Shown: positions 1 to 10,566, counted from the stretch's first letter. The stretch: 64,000 nt of DNA from Stigmatella erecta (GCF_900111745.1 NZ_FOIJ01000005.1:404533-468532); one strand, 5' to 3'. The notes: generated by a model from the letters alone, not told the origin. Numbers and translations are program-made.

Positions 1-74
1 GGTGCCGTCCCGGCGTTGACAACTTCCCGGCGTCCGCGTCAGGTTGGGCCCCTCTTCCGCCTTTCGAGGAGCCT

Positions 75-1100
75 ATGTCCGACGCCGCCGAGTCCTTCCA
101 CGGCCACGCCCACTTCGCCGCCCCGCCCGCGGGCCTCTCCGTCCGCCACGACTGGACGCTGGAGGAGGTGCGCGCCCTCTACACGCTGCCGCTGCTGGAG
201 CTGGTCCACAAGGCGCAGACCGTCCACCGGGCGGTGTTCCAGGACAACAAGGTGCAGCTCTGCTCGCTGCTGTCCATCAAGACGGGCGGCTGCTCCGAGG
301 ACTGCTCGTATTGCCCCCAGGCCGCGCGCTACAAGACGGGCGTCAAGGCCGAGAAGCTGATGGCGGTGCAAGAGGTGCTGACGGCGGCCGGCAAGGCCCG
401 CGCCGCGGGGGCCACGCGCTTCTGCATGGGCGCCGCCTGGCGCGAGGTGAAGGACGGGCCCCAGTTCGACAGCGTCCTGGAGATGGTGAAGGGCGTGAAG
501 GCCCTGGGCATGGAGGCGTGCGCCACGCTGGGCATGCTCACCGAGAGCCAGGCCCAGCGCCTGCGCGCCGCGGGCCTGTCCGCCTACAACCACAACCTGG
601 ACACCTCCGCCGAGCACTACGGGGACATCATCTCCACGCGCACCTACGAGGACCGGCTCAACACCCTGGAGCGGGTGCGCCAGGCGGGCATCTCCGTGTG
701 CTCGGGGGGCATCATCGGCCTGGGCGAGTCCGTGGAGGACCGCTGCAAGCTGCTGCTCACCCTGGCCAACCAGGAGGTGCACCCCGAGTCGGTGCCCATC
801 AACGCGCTCGTCCCGGTGGAGGGCACGCCGCTGGCCGGGCAGAAGCGCGTGGAGACCGTGGACATGGTGCGCACCATCGCCACCGCGCGCCTGCTCATGC
901 CCCAGGCCATGGTGCGCCTGTCGGCGGGCCGCCAGCAGATGAACGAGGAGGCGCAGCTGCTGTGCATGCTCGCGGGCGCCAACTCGCTCTTCTTCGGGGA
1001 GAAGCTGCTCACCACCGGCAACCCCGAGTACACCCAGGACATGGCCCTGCTGGAGAAGGCGGGCATCCAGCCCCTGGCCCCCAACGTGTCGCGCGAGTGA
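75..1100 (+). CDS. bioB: Biotin synthase BioB
   Basis: Radical-SAM enzyme that inserts sulfur into dethiobiotin in the last step of biotin synthesis. The protein is 341 residues, normal for BioB. The radical-SAM cluster motif CxxxCxxC is at Cys73, Cys77 and Cys80. Candidate ligands of the auxiliary [2Fe-2S] cluster are Cys117, Cys149, Cys209 and Arg281 (in RLSAGR), all in typical surroundings ([16 protein letters not shown]). The ATG has an AGGAG ribosome site at 67-71. It is first in a bioB-bioF-bioD operon: its TGA overlaps the GTG start of bioF, so the two are probably translationally coupled. Confidence 0.97.
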   Translation: MSDAAESFHGHAHFAAPPAGLSVRHDWTLEEVRALYTLPLLELVHKAQTVHRAVFQDNKVQLCSLLSIKTGGCSEDCSYCPQAARYKTGVKAEKLMAVQEVLTAAGKARAAGATRFCMGAAWREVKDGPQFDSVLEMVKGVKALGMEACATLGMLTESQAQRLRAAGLSAYNHNLDTSAEHYGDIISTRTYEDRLNTLERVRQAGISVCSGGIIGLGESVEDRCKLLLTLANQEVHPESVPINALVPVEGTPLAGQKRVETVDMVRTIATARLLMPQAMVRLSAGRQQMNEEAQLLCMLAGANSLFFGEKLLTTGNPEYTQDMALLEKAGIQPLAPNVSRE

Positions 1101-2305
1101 GCCGGGCGTCCGAATCCGCGCCCCGGCCCGAAGGGGAGGGGACGGCCACCGCCTGGGCCCGGCAGGAGCTGGAGTCCCTGTTGGCCCGGGGGCTGCGCCG
1201 CTCGCTGGAGCCGCTGGAGTCCCCCCAGGGGCCCCTGGTGCGCGTGGGCGGCGAGGTGCTCATCAACTTCGCCTCCAACGACTACCTGGGCCTGGCCGCG
1301 TCCCCCACGCTGCGCGCCGCCGCCGCCGCCGCCCTGGAGCAGTACGGCGTGGGCACCGGGGCCAGCCGCCTGGTGGTGGGCGACACCAGGGCCCATCAGC
1401 GCCTGGAGGCCCGGCTGGCCGCCTTCGAGCGCGCCGAGGCCGTCCTCCTGTTCAACACCGGCTTCGCCGCCAACACCGGCATCCTCCCGGCCCTGGTGGG
1501 CGCGGGGGACGCCGTCTTCTCCGACGCGCTCAACCACGCCTCGCTCGTGGACGGCTGCCGTCTGTCCCGCGCCCGCACCGTCGTCTACCCGCACGCGGAC
1601 GCCGGGGCCCTGGCCCGCGCGCTGAAGGAGACGCCCGCGCGCCGCAAGCTCGTCGTCACCGACACCGTCTTCTCCATGGACGGAGACCACGCCCCGCTGG
1701 CCGAGCTGGTGGCCGTCTGCCGGGAGGAGGGGGCCGCACTCCTGGTGGATGAAGCCCACGCCACGGGTGTATTGGGGCCCCGGGGGGCTGGGCTCTGCGA
1801 GGAGCTGGGCCTGAGCGGGCAGGTGGACCTGCGCATGGGCACGCTGAGCAAGGCCTTCGGGGCCCTGGGGGCCTATGTGGCCACCTCGCGCCCCGTGGTG
1901 GAGCTGCTCCTCAACCGGGCCCGTCCCTTCGTCTTCTCCACCTCGCTGCCGGCGGCCCTCTGCGCCGCCGCCGAGGCGGCCGTGGACATGGTGGAGGGGG
2001 ACGTGCCCCTGCGCGAGAAGCTCTGGCGCAACATCCGCCGCTTCTCGGAAGGGCTGCGCGCCCTGGGGTTTCCCGCCGAGCCGCGCAGCGCCATCTTCCC
2101 CGTCCTCCTGGGCGAGCCGGAGCACGCGCTGGCGGCCGCCCGGCACTGCCGGGAGCGGGGCCTCTTGGTGAAGGCCATCCGCCCGCCCACCGTGCCCGAG
2201 GGCACCAGCCGCCTGCGCTTCTGCCTCTCCGCCGCGCACACCGAGGGGCACATCGACGCGGCGCTGGACGTTCTGCGCGGCCTGCGAGGAAGCATCCATG
2301 GCTAA
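1097..2305 (+). CDS. bioF: 8-amino-7-oxononanoate synthase BioF
   Basis: PLP-dependent alpha-oxoamine synthase joining pimeloyl thioester and L-alanine, the first step of biotin ring assembly. The 402-residue protein starts at GTG 1097, which shares bases with the bioB stop (GTGA overlap); longer upstream reading in this frame is antisense-type noise inside bioB. Visible motifs are [11 protein letters not shown] near residue 57, GTGASR near 86, the cofactor motif DEAH at 218-221 and the Schiff-base lysine Lys252 in TLSKAFG. The end overlaps bioD by 8 bases. No bioA is present in the window. Confidence 0.95.
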   Translation: MSRASESAPRPEGEGTATAWARQELESLLARGLRRSLEPLESPQGPLVRVGGEVLINFASNDYLGLAASPTLRAAAAAALEQYGVGTGASRLVVGDTRAHQRLEARLAAFERAEAVLLFNTGFAANTGILPALVGAGDAVFSDALNHASLVDGCRLSRARTVVYPHADAGALARALKETPARRKLVVTDTVFSMDGDHAPLAELVAVCREEGAALLVDEAHATGVLGPRGAGLCEELGLSGQVDLRMGTLSKAFGALGAYVATSRPVVELLLNRARPFVFSTSLPAALCAAAEAAVDMVEGDVPLREKLWRNIRRFSEGLRALGFPAEPRSAIFPVLLGEPEHALAAARHCRERGLLVKAIRPPTVPEGTSRLRFCLSAAHTEGHIDAALDVLRGLRGSIHG

Positions 2306-2990
2306 ACCCTTTCAGCTCTTCGTGACGGGGACGGACACCGGCGTGGGGAAGACGCAGGCCTCGTGCGCGCTGCTGTCGCTGCTGGCCGACGCGGGGCTGG
2401 CGCCCCAGGGCTTCAAGCCCTACGAGAGCGGCTGCGCGCGCCTGGCCGAGCCGGCCGACACGCTCGCCATGCGCGCGGCGGCCCGGAGCCAGCTGCCCGT
2501 GGAGGCGCTCTGTCCGCACCGGTTCCGGGCGCCGCTCGCCCCCGGCATCGCCGCGCACCGCCTGGGCCGGGAGCCGGACTGGAACACCACCCTGGCGGCC
2601 TGGGAGCGCCTGCGCCACGGCGCCGCCATCGTCGAGGGGGCGGGCGGTCTTTTTGTTCCCATCGACTCCCAACGCGACATCATGGACCTGATCGCCGCGC
2701 TGGGGCTGCCCGTGTTGCTCGTGGCCCGGGCGGGCCTGGGCACCCTCAACCATACAGCCCTGTCGCTGCGGGCCCTGGCCGGGCGCGGCGTGACGGTGAG
2801 CGCGGTGCTGCTCAGCCGGAGCACGCCCGCGAAGGACTCCTCCGAGCGTGACAACCGCCAGTGGCTGGAGGCGCGCCACGGTGTCCGGGTGCTGGGTCCG
2901 GTGCCCTACCTGAAGGATCCGCGGCGGCGCCACGCGGCTTTCCGCGAGGCCCTGGGTCCGTTGGTGCCCCATCGCGCGCGAGGCCGGTAA
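2298..2990 (+). CDS. bioD: Dethiobiotin synthetase BioD
   Basis: ATP-dependent carboxylase closing the ureido ring of dethiobiotin from diaminopelargonic acid and CO2. The protein is 230 residues. The P-loop GTDTGVGKT is at residues 11-19, the substrate lysine Lys40 is in GFKPYESGC, and EGAGG is at 113-117. The ATG lies inside the bioF end (8-base overlap), so bioB, bioF and bioD form one transcript with coupled translation. Confidence 0.95.
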   Translation: MAKPFQLFVTGTDTGVGKTQASCALLSLLADAGLAPQGFKPYESGCARLAEPADTLAMRAAARSQLPVEALCPHRFRAPLAPGIAAHRLGREPDWNTTLAAWERLRHGAAIVEGAGGLFVPIDSQRDIMDLIAALGLPVLLVARAGLGTLNHTALSLRALAGRGVTVSAVLLSRSTPAKDSSERDNRQWLEARHGVRVLGPVPYLKDPRRRHAAFREALGPLVPHRARGR

Positions 2991-3095
2991 ATCGGCCTCC
3001 GGCGCGTTTGGAGTGCTACAGGCCGCGCAAGTTTTCGGGTGACATGGCCGTGAAATGGACGGGTGTTTTGATCTGCGCGAGAACCCTTTTCGCGA

Positions 3096-3374
3096 ATGGG
3101 CGACATCATCGACCTCACGCTCCTGGCCGACGTCAGGCGCTACTTTCAGAAACTCCTCGACGCGCGCGGGCTTCCTTACTTTCTCCAGAAGGAGAGCACG
3201 AAGCTCTTCCAGATCGAGCCTGCCCGGGTCGAGCTGGTCCTCCGGACCGCGCTGCGGTTGAGGGATCCTGAGTTGCCGAAGCCACCGCAGCAGGCGGTGG
3301 ACTACTGCCGCCAGGAGATCCGCCGGGAGCTGATCCGCCGCGTCGCCAATGCGATGCTGCAGACGGGACTGTGA
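3096..3374 (+). CDS. Small conserved-type hypothetical protein (92 aa)
   Basis: A 92-residue soluble protein rich in charged residues and leucine, apparently all-helical, with a single Cys near residue 70 (VDYCRQEI). No family was recognised. It is supported as a real gene by its coding-like composition and because its TGA overlaps the GTG of the following aminotransferase by four bases (GTGA). That coupling suggests a shared operon with the aminotransferase, but gives no function. It is preceded by about 100 bases after bioD. Confidence 0.6.
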   Translation: MGDIIDLTLLADVRRYFQKLLDARGLPYFLQKESTKLFQIEPARVELVLRTALRLRDPELPKPPQQAVDYCRQEIRRELIRRVANAMLQTGL

Positions 3375-4546
3375 GCGGCTTCTCCGCGCGCACCGGCTTC
3401 TCCCGGACGTGGAATGCCCTGTCCCAGGCCCTGGCCGGACGCCAGGCCCGGGGGTTGCCCTGGGTGGATCTCACCGGGAGCAACCCCACCCGCGTGGGCC
3501 TGCCCACGCTGGACCCGGGCCTGCTGGCCACGCCGGGGGCCTTCACCTACGCGCCCGACCCCCTGGGCCTGCGCTCCGCGCGCGAGGCCGTGGCGGCCCA
3601 CCTGGCCCTCCGGGGCGCCCCCGTCCACGCCGGGCACGTGCTCTTGTCCGCGAGCACGAGCGAGGCCTACGCGTGGCTCTTCAAGCTGCTGTGCGAGCCG
3701 GGGGACAACGTGCTCGTCCCGGCCCCCAGCTACCCCCTCTTCGAGCACCTGGCCCGCCTGGAAGGCGTGGAGGTGAGGCCCTACCGCCTGCCCCGCGCGC
3801 ACGGCTTTGGCCTGGACGTGGGGGCGGTGGCCGCGGCCCGGGATGCGCGCAGCCGGGCGGTGCTCGTCGTCAACCCGGGCAACCCCACCGGCCACTACCT
3901 GCACGAGGGCGAGCTGGCGGCCCTCTCGGGGCTGTGCGCGGACGCGGGCCTGGCGCTGCTCAGTGACGAGGTGTTCTCGGACTACGCCTGGGCGCCCGGG
4001 CCGGACCGGGTGCCCACGGTGGCGGGGCGGACGCTGCCCATGCTCACCTTCAGCCTTTCGGGGCTCTCCAAGGTGGCGGGGCTGCCCGGCCTCAAGCTGG
4101 GCTGGACGCACGTGGGCGGGCCCGCGGAGGCCCGGGACGAGGCGCTGGCGAGGCTCGAATGGGTGGCGGACACCTTTCTGTCCGTGAGCACGCCGGTGCA
4201 GCAGGCCCTGCCCTCGCTCCTGGCGCACGTGCCCCGCTTCCAGGAGGCGCTGCGCGCGCGCCTGCGGGAGAACCGGCGGCGCCTGGTGGTGGCCCGGCCC
4301 CGGGGGGCGTCCTGGGACGTGGTGCCCGCGCAGGGCGGGTGGAGCGCGGTGCTGCGCATTCCCCTGGAGCCCGGGGAGGAGGCCACGTGCCTGGCGCTCC
4401 TCGAGGCGGGGGTGGGCGTCCAGCCGGGCTACTTCTACGACTTCGCGGGCGGGGCGTTCCTGGTGCTCTCGCTGCTGCCCCCGCCCGAGGTGTTCGCCTC
4501 CGCGCTGGGCCCGCTCGTCTCGGTGCTGGCCGCTCAGTCCTCGTAG
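3371..4546 (+). CDS. Class I/II PLP-dependent aminotransferase
   Basis: Fold-type I aminotransferase of 391 residues; substrate not determinable from sequence. It has the NPGNPTG motif at residues 168-174, the pyridine-nitrogen aspartate Asp199 (LLSDEVFSDY) and the Schiff-base lysine Lys234 in SLSGLSKVAGLPGLKLGW. The start is GTG 3371, coupled to the upstream small gene. It is not BioA, which is a class III enzyme, so a role in biotin synthesis is not implied by its position. The 3' end overlaps the convergent lipoprotein gene by 13 bases. Confidence 0.9.
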   Translation: MSGFSARTGFSRTWNALSQALAGRQARGLPWVDLTGSNPTRVGLPTLDPGLLATPGAFTYAPDPLGLRSAREAVAAHLALRGAPVHAGHVLLSASTSEAYAWLFKLLCEPGDNVLVPAPSYPLFEHLARLEGVEVRPYRLPRAHGFGLDVGAVAAARDARSRAVLVVNPGNPTGHYLHEGELAALSGLCADAGLALLSDEVFSDYAWAPGPDRVPTVAGRTLPMLTFSLSGLSKVAGLPGLKLGWTHVGGPAEARDEALARLEWVADTFLSVSTPVQQALPSLLAHVPRFQEALRARLRENRRRLVVARPRGASWDVVPAQGGWSAVLRIPLEPGEEATCLALLEAGVGVQPGYFYDFAGGAFLVLSLLPPPEVFASALGPLVSVLAAQSS

Positions 4547-5910
4547 CGGACGGTGACGAATCCGCCGTTCTTCACCTGCCACAGCTCGATGGGGGAGGGG
4601 GCCTCGCCCGCCGCATCGAACTCGAGGCTGCCACTGGCGCCCTCCACGTTGAGGTTGATGCCACTGGCCAGCTTCCCGGACAGATCTCCGAAGGTGCTGG
4701 AGGTCATCTGGACGGAGGGCACCGGGCTCGACACTTTGGTGAGCGCCTCCGCCATTTTGACCCCCGTCACCTGGCCGCCCTGTCCCTGGGCATAGGCCAC
4801 CGCCAGGCCCAGCAGGTACATCGAGTCATAGCTGTGCGAGGTGAAGGAGTACTCGGACGGATCCTTCCCGTACTTGGAGCTGAACCGGGACTGGAACGCG
4901 GTGAAGGCCTGGCCCGCGCCCTGGGCGGGCGCCGTGCCGAAGGCGTTCTGGATGGCGGCCAGCACCACGGCATCATCCAGGAGCGCCGCGTCCTTGACGC
5001 TGTCGGTGAAGAACCACTGGTGGCCGGTGCCCGGCTTGAGGTTGAGCGACTCCTGGGCGGTCTGGATGATGCGGGAGACGTCGTCCTCGAAGCCCACCAC
5101 CACGGTGAGATCCGGATTGAAGTTGTCGATCTGCGCCACCGGCGTGGCGATGTTCACGGCCTTGCGCGCGTAGGCGATGGCGCGCACATCCCTGCGCGTC
5201 CCCAGCTGCTCGGTGATGACGTTGAAGAGGCCCTGGCCGTACTGGTCGTCCAGGTAGAGGATGCCCACCCGCCTCACGGCCGTGAACTCCGGGGCCGTCA
5301 GCAACAGGTTGGCGATGACCCGGCCCTGGATGGCGTCCGAGGGCGAGGTGCGCCACAGCAAGCCGGGCGAGGTGTTGGACTCCCGGGTGGTCAGCTCCGG
5401 CGAGGTGGCGGTGGAGCTCATGGTCAGCACGCCCTTGGGGAGCGTCACCTCCGCGGCGGCGAGCGTCTGGTTGCTGCCGGCGGTCAGCAGGGCGGCGATC
5501 TTCTTGTCGTTCACCAGCCAGTCGGTCTGCTGGCGCGTGCGGGGGAGGTCCGCGGCGGTGTCGCAGACGTTGAGGGTGATGCGCCGGCCGGCGGCGCCCC
5601 GCTGGTTGATCTCCTCCAGGGCCAGGAGGATGGCGTTGAGCCCCTGCTCCTCGGACGCGTCCTTGCCCTGGCCCGGGTCCGTGGCCGAGAGGCTCAGGGG
5701 CAGCACCGCGCCGAGCTGCACGGCGGTGGGGTCATTCAGCTCGCCGTAGCGCGTCCCACAGCCGGTGGGCTGGGGCAGACAGAAGTGGTTCGTGCAGACT
5801 TGATCGCCGTTGCAGTCGGCGCTGGTCTCGCACTCGGAGAGCCCGCCGGCCGTGGTGAGGCTGCACCCGGAGAGCAGCGCGGTGAACAGGAAGAGTCTCG
5901 CGGCGCGCAT
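4534..5910 (-). CDS. Branched-chain amino-acid-type ABC transporter substrate-binding lipoprotein
   Basis: 458-residue exported lipoprotein with lipobox LLSGC (Cys16), then a short Cys-rich linker (six Cys between residues 25 and 52) and a LivK/receptor-family type I periplasmic-binding fold (DDQYGQGLFNVI, NSRFSSKYGKDPSEYSFTSH-like region). It probably binds a small ligand at the membrane; no permease or ATPase is adjacent, so it may be an orphan receptor. The ATG overlaps the TGA of the upstream TPR gene (ATGA), so the two are a coupled pair on the minus strand. The Cys-rich linker after the lipobox is a common myxobacterial trait. Confidence 0.85.
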   Translation of the reverse strand: MRAARLFLFTALLSGCSLTTAGGLSECETSADCNGDQVCTNHFCLPQPTGCGTRYGELNDPTAVQLGAVLPLSLSATDPGQGKDASEEQGLNAILLALEEINQRGAAGRRITLNVCDTAADLPRTRQQTDWLVNDKKIAALLTAGSNQTLAAAEVTLPKGVLTMSSTATSPELTTRESNTSPGLLWRTSPSDAIQGRVIANLLLTAPEFTAVRRVGILYLDDQYGQGLFNVITEQLGTRRDVRAIAYARKAVNIATPVAQIDNFNPDLTVVVGFEDDVSRIIQTAQESLNLKPGTGHQWFFTDSVKDAALLDDAVVLAAIQNAFGTAPAQGAGQAFTAFQSRFSSKYGKDPSEYSFTSHSYDSMYLLGLAVAYAQGQGGQVTGVKMAEALTKVSSPVPSVQMTSSTFGDLSGKLASGINLNVEGASGSLEFDAAGEAPSPIELWQVKNGGFVTVRYED

Positions 5911-6734
5911 CAGAAGCTCACCTCCATGCCGGCACCCAGGCCCCGGGGCGCGACGGTCATCCGCACCTCTCCCTGAGAGGGCGGGCCTTCCTTGGGGTAG
6001 AGGATGATGGCGCCGATGGCGGCGGCCAGCCCCACGCCGAAGCTGATGTCGGCCACCAGGGCCTTGCCCCGGGTGCTGTCCGCGGCGGACTCCTTGTCCT
6101 CCAGCCGGGTGGCCGCATCGAAGTCCTTCCGGGCGCTGCGGGCCTGCAGGCCGAAGAGGATGCCCGTGCCCACGCTGGCCACGGACACGCCGCCCAGGGC
6201 GAACGCGGCGATCCGGTTGCGCTGGTAGGCGGCCTGGGCCCGCTGGAGCTCGGCCTGCCGCTGGCGCTGGGAGGACTCCTCGGCGCGCCGGGCGGCCTCC
6301 TGCTCGGCCTCGGCCTGCTTGCGCGCGGCCTCGGCTTCGTCCTGGAGCCGCTTGCGCTCGGCCTCCACGGCCACCTGCTGCTGCTCTTCCTTGTCGATGA
6401 GCAGCCGCAGCCGCTCCACCGCGGAGTGGGCGCGCTTGACGAGCAGCGGATCGGTGTCCCCGCCGGAGGTGTTGATGAACTGGTTGTAGGCGTTCATCGA
6501 CTCGCGCAGGTCTCCCACCTGCTCGTACGCGCGGGCGATGTTGTAGAGGATGCGCGCATCGGGCGCGGCCTCATAGGCCTTCTTCAAGGTCTCCGCCGCC
6601 TCGCGGTACTTCCGGGCGTTGTAGAGCCGCTCGCCCTCCTTGACGAGCGCGGCCTGGCCCTTCGCCCCCCGTTGCGCGTGCGCGGGGGGGGGCGTGAGCA
6701 GCAGGACCATCGACAACAGGCAAACCCATTTCAT
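5910..6734 (-). CDS. Exported TPR protein with coiled coil and C-terminal membrane segments
   Basis: 274 residues. The start is placed at the ATG that gives a signal peptide (MKWVCLLSMVLLLTPPPAHA); longer upstream frame is not needed. Order: signal peptide, one to two TPR-like helices (LYNARKYREAAETLKKAYEAAPDARILYNIARAYEQVGD), a long Glu/Ala/Arg/Gln coiled coil (about residues 115-165), then two hydrophobic segments (FALGGVSVASVGTGILFGL and VADISFGVGLAAAIGAIILY). Likely an envelope scaffold. It is coupled by an ATGA overlap to the substrate-binding lipoprotein gene downstream, suggesting a joint role. Confidence 0.8.
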   Translation of the reverse strand: MKWVCLLSMVLLLTPPPAHAQRGAKGQAALVKEGERLYNARKYREAAETLKKAYEAAPDARILYNIARAYEQVGDLRESMNAYNQFINTSGGDTDPLLVKRAHSAVERLRLLIDKEEQQQVAVEAERKRLQDEAEAARKQAEAEQEAARRAEESSQRQRQAELQRAQAAYQRNRIAAFALGGVSVASVGTGILFGLQARSARKDFDAATRLEDKESAADSTRGKALVADISFGVGLAAAIGAIILYPKEGPPSQGEVRMTVAPRGLGAGMEVSF

Positions 6735-6826
6735 GGGGCCCGAGCCTACTGCCGAACCCGCCATGGGGCGAAGGGCGGGAAGCCGTCCGGCCCCCGAGGG
6801 GCCGGGCGGGTCCAGGAAGAACGGCT

Positions 6827-8617
6827 TTAGCTGCCCAGGCGCGAGATGAGGAGCTTGCGCTGGAGCATGAGGGCCTCGGGGGCCTTGGTGCCCAACTGCT
6901 CGAAGAAGACCTCCTGGCTCTTGAGCTCGGACTTCCACTCATCGGCCTTGATGGAGGTGGCCTCCGCGATGGCGTCGGGCGGCAGGTCCAGCCCCTGGGT
7001 GGGGATGTCGCCCTGGCGCGGCACCCAGCCGAGCAGCGTCTCCTGCGTGGGCACGCGGCCGTGGACGCGGTTCACGATCCACTCCAGCACCCGCATGTTC
7101 TCGCCGTAGCCCGGCCACAGGTACTTGCCGTTCTTGTCCTGGCGGAACCAGTTCACCTGGAAGATTTTGGGCAGGTGGGTGATGGCCTTCTGCATGTCCA
7201 GCCAGTGCTGGAGGTAGTCGCCCATGTGGTAGCCGCAGAAGGGCAGCATGGCCATGGGGTCGCGCCGCACCACGCCCACCTTGCCGGTGGCCGCGGCCGT
7301 CGTCTCGCTGCCCATGGTGGCGCCCAGGAACACCCCGTGCGTCCAGTTGAAGGCCTGGAGCACCAGCGGCACGGTGTTGGAGCGGCGCCCGCCGAAGATG
7401 ATGGCGCTGATGGGCACCCCCTGCGGGTCATTCGCCTTGGGGCTGAGCGCGGGGTTGTTGGACATCGGCGCGGTGAAGCGGCTGTTGGGGTGCGCCGCCT
7501 TGTCGGGGCTGTTCTTCGTCCAGGGGCGGCCCTGCCAGTCGACGAGCTCCTCGGGCACCTCGCCGTCCTTGCCCTCCCACCACACGTCCCCATCCGCCGT
7601 CATGGCCACGTTGGTGAACAGCGTGTCCTTGGCGATGGTGGCCATGGCGTTGGGGTTGGTCTTGGTGTTGGTGCCGGGCACCACGCCGAAGTAGCCCGCC
7701 TCGGGGTTGATGGCGTACAGCCTGCCGTCGGGCCCCACGCGCATCCAGGCGATGTCATCGCCCACGGTCTCCACCTTCCAGCCCTGGTAGCTCTTGGGCG
7801 GAATCATCATCGCGAAGTTCGTCTTGCCGCAGGCGGACGGGAAGGCGGCGGCGACGTAGGTGGTCTGCCCCTTCGGGTCGGTGACGCCCAGGATGAGCAT
7901 GTGCTCGGCGAGCCACCCCTCCTCGCGGCCCAGGTAGCTGCCGATGCGCAGCGCCAGGCACTTCTTGCCCAGGAGCACGTTGCCGCCGTAGCCCGAGCCG
8001 AAGCTCCAGATGGTGTTGTCCTGGGGGAAGTGGCAGATGTAGCGGCGGTCCGGGTTCACGTCGCCCGTGCTGTGCAGGCCGCGGTTGAAGTCGTCCGAGT
8101 CGCCCAGCATGTCCAGGGCGGCTTTGCCCATGCGCGTCATGATGCGCATGTTCAGCACGACGTAGATGCTGTCGGTCAGCTCCACGCCCACCTTCGTGGA
8201 CGGGCCGCCCAGGGGGCCCATGGCGTAGGGCACCACGTACATTGTCCGGCCCTTCATGCACCCATCGAACAGCAGCCCCAGCTTGGTATAGGCCTGCTCC
8301 GGATCCATCCAGTTGTTGGTGGGCCCGGCGTCGGTCTTGTTGGGCGTGCAGATGAAGGTGAGGTGCTCGACGCGCGCCACGTCGTTGGGGTTCGAGCGGT
8401 GCAGGTAGCACCCGGGGCGCTTCTCCTGGTTGAGCGGGAGGAGGATGCCCTCCTTCACCGCCTGCTCCGTCAGGCGCTTCTTCTCCGCCTCGGAGCCATC
8501 ACACCAGACGATGCGGTCCGGCTGGGTCATCTGCGCGCAGCGGGCCACCCACGCCAGCAAAGCCGCGTTCTTGGTCGGAGCGTCACCATGGACGGTCGCC
8601 ACCTGCGTTGAAGACAT
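6827..8617 (-). CDS. pckG: Phosphoenolpyruvate carboxykinase (GTP)
   Basis: Converts oxaloacetate and GTP to PEP, CO2 and GDP in gluconeogenesis. The 596-residue length fits the GTP-dependent class. The kinase loop FPSACGKTN is at residues 259-267 with the reactive Cys263 typical of this class. Other family stretches are [11 protein letters not shown] and [12 protein letters not shown]. The start is placed at ATG 8617 because a GAGGGG site sits just upstream on the minus strand; the frame extends a further 25 codons upstream without support. Myxobacteria feed on amino acids and need this step for sugar synthesis. Confidence 0.97.
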   Translation of the reverse strand: MSSTQVATVHGDAPTKNAALLAWVARCAQMTQPDRIVWCDGSEAEKKRLTEQAVKEGILLPLNQEKRPGCYLHRSNPNDVARVEHLTFICTPNKTDAGPTNNWMDPEQAYTKLGLLFDGCMKGRTMYVVPYAMGPLGGPSTKVGVELTDSIYVVLNMRIMTRMGKAALDMLGDSDDFNRGLHSTGDVNPDRRYICHFPQDNTIWSFGSGYGGNVLLGKKCLALRIGSYLGREEGWLAEHMLILGVTDPKGQTTYVAAAFPSACGKTNFAMMIPPKSYQGWKVETVGDDIAWMRVGPDGRLYAINPEAGYFGVVPGTNTKTNPNAMATIAKDTLFTNVAMTADGDVWWEGKDGEVPEELVDWQGRPWTKNSPDKAAHPNSRFTAPMSNNPALSPKANDPQGVPISAIIFGGRRSNTVPLVLQAFNWTHGVFLGATMGSETTAAATGKVGVVRRDPMAMLPFCGYHMGDYLQHWLDMQKAITHLPKIFQVNWFRQDKNGKYLWPGYGENMRVLEWIVNRVHGRVPTQETLLGWVPRQGDIPTQGLDLPPDAIAEATSIKADEWKSELKSQEVFFEQLGTKAPEALMLQRKLLISRLGS

Positions 8618-9039
8618 GGAATTCCCCTCGTGCCGCCGCATGTGAACTGTCCCCCATCCCCGGCCCTGGCGTGGGGGTTTCAAACGTACCAAGCAGGCGA
8701 GGTATCAATTCTGAGAACCAGCCCATTAAAAGCAACACCCGTCCGGTGGTGAACCTGCCCTGCCGGGGGGCTTCGCTAATTTCACTTATCAGGGGGTGGG
8801 TTTTCAGGGGGTCTCGCTGCGATGCGTCGTGAATCCTGTCCATTCGCTGACGATGACGCAGGAAGACACATGCGCTGTGTTCACACGGGATTTCACCCCG
8901 GGTTCCGCGAATCCCGGAAGGTGAGAAGGCCCTGAAGAGGTGTGATTTGCTTCACAGGGGGTTGTTTTTCCGTCCCGTTGAACCAGCCAGGCGGCTTCCC
9001 GTTCCGGCTCCCCCGGCAGACCGTCCTTAAGTTCGCCGG
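8618..9039. other. Intergenic region between divergent pckG and ybhB-like gene
   Basis: 422 bases with no convincing gene. It is more AT-rich in parts than its surroundings (for example 8690-8790 and 8930-8970), as expected for a divergent promoter region. I could not assign a clear -35/-10 pair or operator. Small open frames here are overlapped by the divergent leaders and look non-coding. Confidence 0.5.
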
Positions 9040-9630
9040 ATGAACTTGAACCACACGTTGCGAAGCCTCGTTCTGGGAATGCCCAAGATGCTGCGCGGAC
9101 GTCCGGGGGAGCGGGCGGGAGAAGCGCGGCTCGCGCAGCACCGGCTCGGCCTGAGCCGCGTGGCCCCGCTGGTGGTGATGAGCCCCGCGTTCGTGAAGGG
9201 CGGCCGCATTCCCGTGCCCTACACGGAGGATGGTGGAGGGCTCAGTCCGCCGCTCCGGTGGGGCGCGGGCCCCGAGGGCACCCGCTCCTATGTGGTGTGG
9301 ATGGAGGATCCCGACGCGCCCACGCCCGAGCCGTTCGTGCACTGGCTCGTCGCGGGGCTGGGCGCCGAGCGGGACGGGCTGCCCGAGGGCATTCCGGCGC
9401 TCGGCACGGATGTGGCGGTGCAGGGCCGCAACAGCTTCCTGCGCGAGGGCTACATCGGGTGTGCGCCGCCCCGGGGAGACCTTCCCCACCGCTACCATGT
9501 CCAGGTGCTGGCGCTCGACCGGGAGCTCGAGCTCGAGCCGGGCTTTGGACGCCAGGAGCTCTTCCGGGCCGTGCGGGGCCACGTGCTAGGGTTTGGCGAG
9601 ACCGTGGGAATCTATTCGCGTCCCGGGTGA
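9040..9630 (+). CDS. YbhB/YbcL family (PEBP-like) protein
   Basis: 196-residue cytosolic protein of the phosphatidylethanolamine-binding/Raf-kinase-inhibitor-like family; the biochemical role in bacteria is not settled. Family motifs are YTEDGGGLSPPLRW, the anion-pocket signature VVWMEDPDAP, FVHWLVAG, and the closing HRYHVQVLALD. The first about 45 residues (Arg/Leu-rich, no signal peptide) precede the conserved domain, so a later start is possible. It stands alone, with 78 bases to the next gene. Confidence 0.85.
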   Translation: MNLNHTLRSLVLGMPKMLRGRPGERAGEARLAQHRLGLSRVAPLVVMSPAFVKGGRIPVPYTEDGGGLSPPLRWGAGPEGTRSYVVWMEDPDAPTPEPFVHWLVAGLGAERDGLPEGIPALGTDVAVQGRNSFLREGYIGCAPPRGDLPHRYHVQVLALDRELELEPGFGRQELFRAVRGHVLGFGETVGIYSRPG

Positions 9631-9708
9631 GCCGGTAAGGGTTGGGCGCTACCGGGAACCGGTCTATAGAGTCCGCCGTTCACCCTCCCTCTTCAGGGAA
9701 AGGACGAC

Positions 9709-10566
9709 GTGACGACGATGAAGACACTTCTCGGCTGCGCATGCGCTGTTCTGATGACCCTCGCCGCCTCGCCCGCGCTGGCGCAGCTCGCGCTGCCCCC
9801 CGCGAGCCCGTCGTCGAAGGTGACGCAGGTGGTGGGGCTGACCGAGATCTCGGTCGACTATGCGAGCCCCGCGGTCAAGGGGCGGAAGATCTGGGGCGGC
9901 CTGGTGCCCTGGGATCAGGTGTGGCGGACCGGGGCCAACGCAGCCACGAAGATCACCTTCGGCAACGACGTGACGTTCGGCGGCAAGCCAGTGCCCGCGG
10001 GCACCTACGCGGTTGTCACCATTCCCACGGAGAAGGGCTGGACGGTCGTGCTGAACAAGGAGCTGGGCCTGTTCGGCGGCGGGAAGAGCTATGACGCCAA
10101 GGACGACGTCGTGCGCGTCTCCGCGACGGTCTCCGAGATTCCCGCCCGCGAGCGCCTGACGTTCCTCTTCTCCAACACCACCGATGACCAGACGTCGCTG
10201 GATCTGGAGTGGGAGAAGCTGCGCGTCTCGGTGCCCGTCCAGGTCAAGACGGCCGAGCTGGCCCAGCAGAACATCAAGGCCGCCGTGGAGAACTCGTGGC
10301 GCTCGCTGGCCAACGCGGGCCGCTACGTGGCCGACAGCTCCAAGGACTACCCCACGGCGCTCAAGTACCTGGACAACTCGCTGGCCATCCAGTCGCACTG
10401 GTACAACAACTGGCTCAAGGCCGACGTCCTGGCCCGCTCGGGCAAGTACGCCGAGGCGCGCAAGTTCGCGCAGACCTCCTGGGACCTGGGCCAGAAGGAC
10501 GGCGGGAACTTCTTCTTCAAGGACACGGTCGCCAAGGCGCTCGCGGACTGGAAGGGCAAGAAGTAG
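9709..10566 (+). CDS. DUF2911 family exported protein
   Basis: 285-residue protein with a signal peptide (ending LAASPALA-Q). A DUF2911-type domain follows (VDYASPAVKGRKIWGGLVPWDQVWRTGANAATKI, PAGTYAVVTIP), then a C-terminal helical half with TPR-like pattern (residues about 195-285). The biochemical function is unknown. The start could be GTG 9709 or the in-frame ATG 9718, and the signal peptide works from either. It is convergent with bshA, whose TGA begins immediately after this stop. Confidence 0.8.
   Translation: MTTMKTLLGCACAVLMTLAASPALAQLALPPASPSSKVTQVVGLTEISVDYASPAVKGRKIWGGLVPWDQVWRTGANAATKITFGNDVTFGGKPVPAGTYAVVTIPTEKGWTVVLNKELGLFGGGKSYDAKDDVVRVSATVSEIPARERLTFLFSNTTDDQTSLDLEWEKLRVSVPVQVKTAELAQQNIKAAVENSWRSLANAGRYVADSSKDYPTALKYLDNSLAIQSHWYNNWLKADVLARSGKYAEARKFAQTSWDLGQKDGGNFFFKDTVAKALADWKGKK

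Noticed and set aside
3371..4546. Aminotransferase as the missing BioA
   Set aside because: BioA is a class III aminotransferase. This protein has class I/II motifs (NPGNPTG, SLSGLSKVAG).
3302..4582. 426-residue minus-strand frame opposite the aminotransferase
   Set aside because: Arg/Gly/Gln/His-rich shadow; the plus strand has a complete aminotransferase with all active-site motifs.
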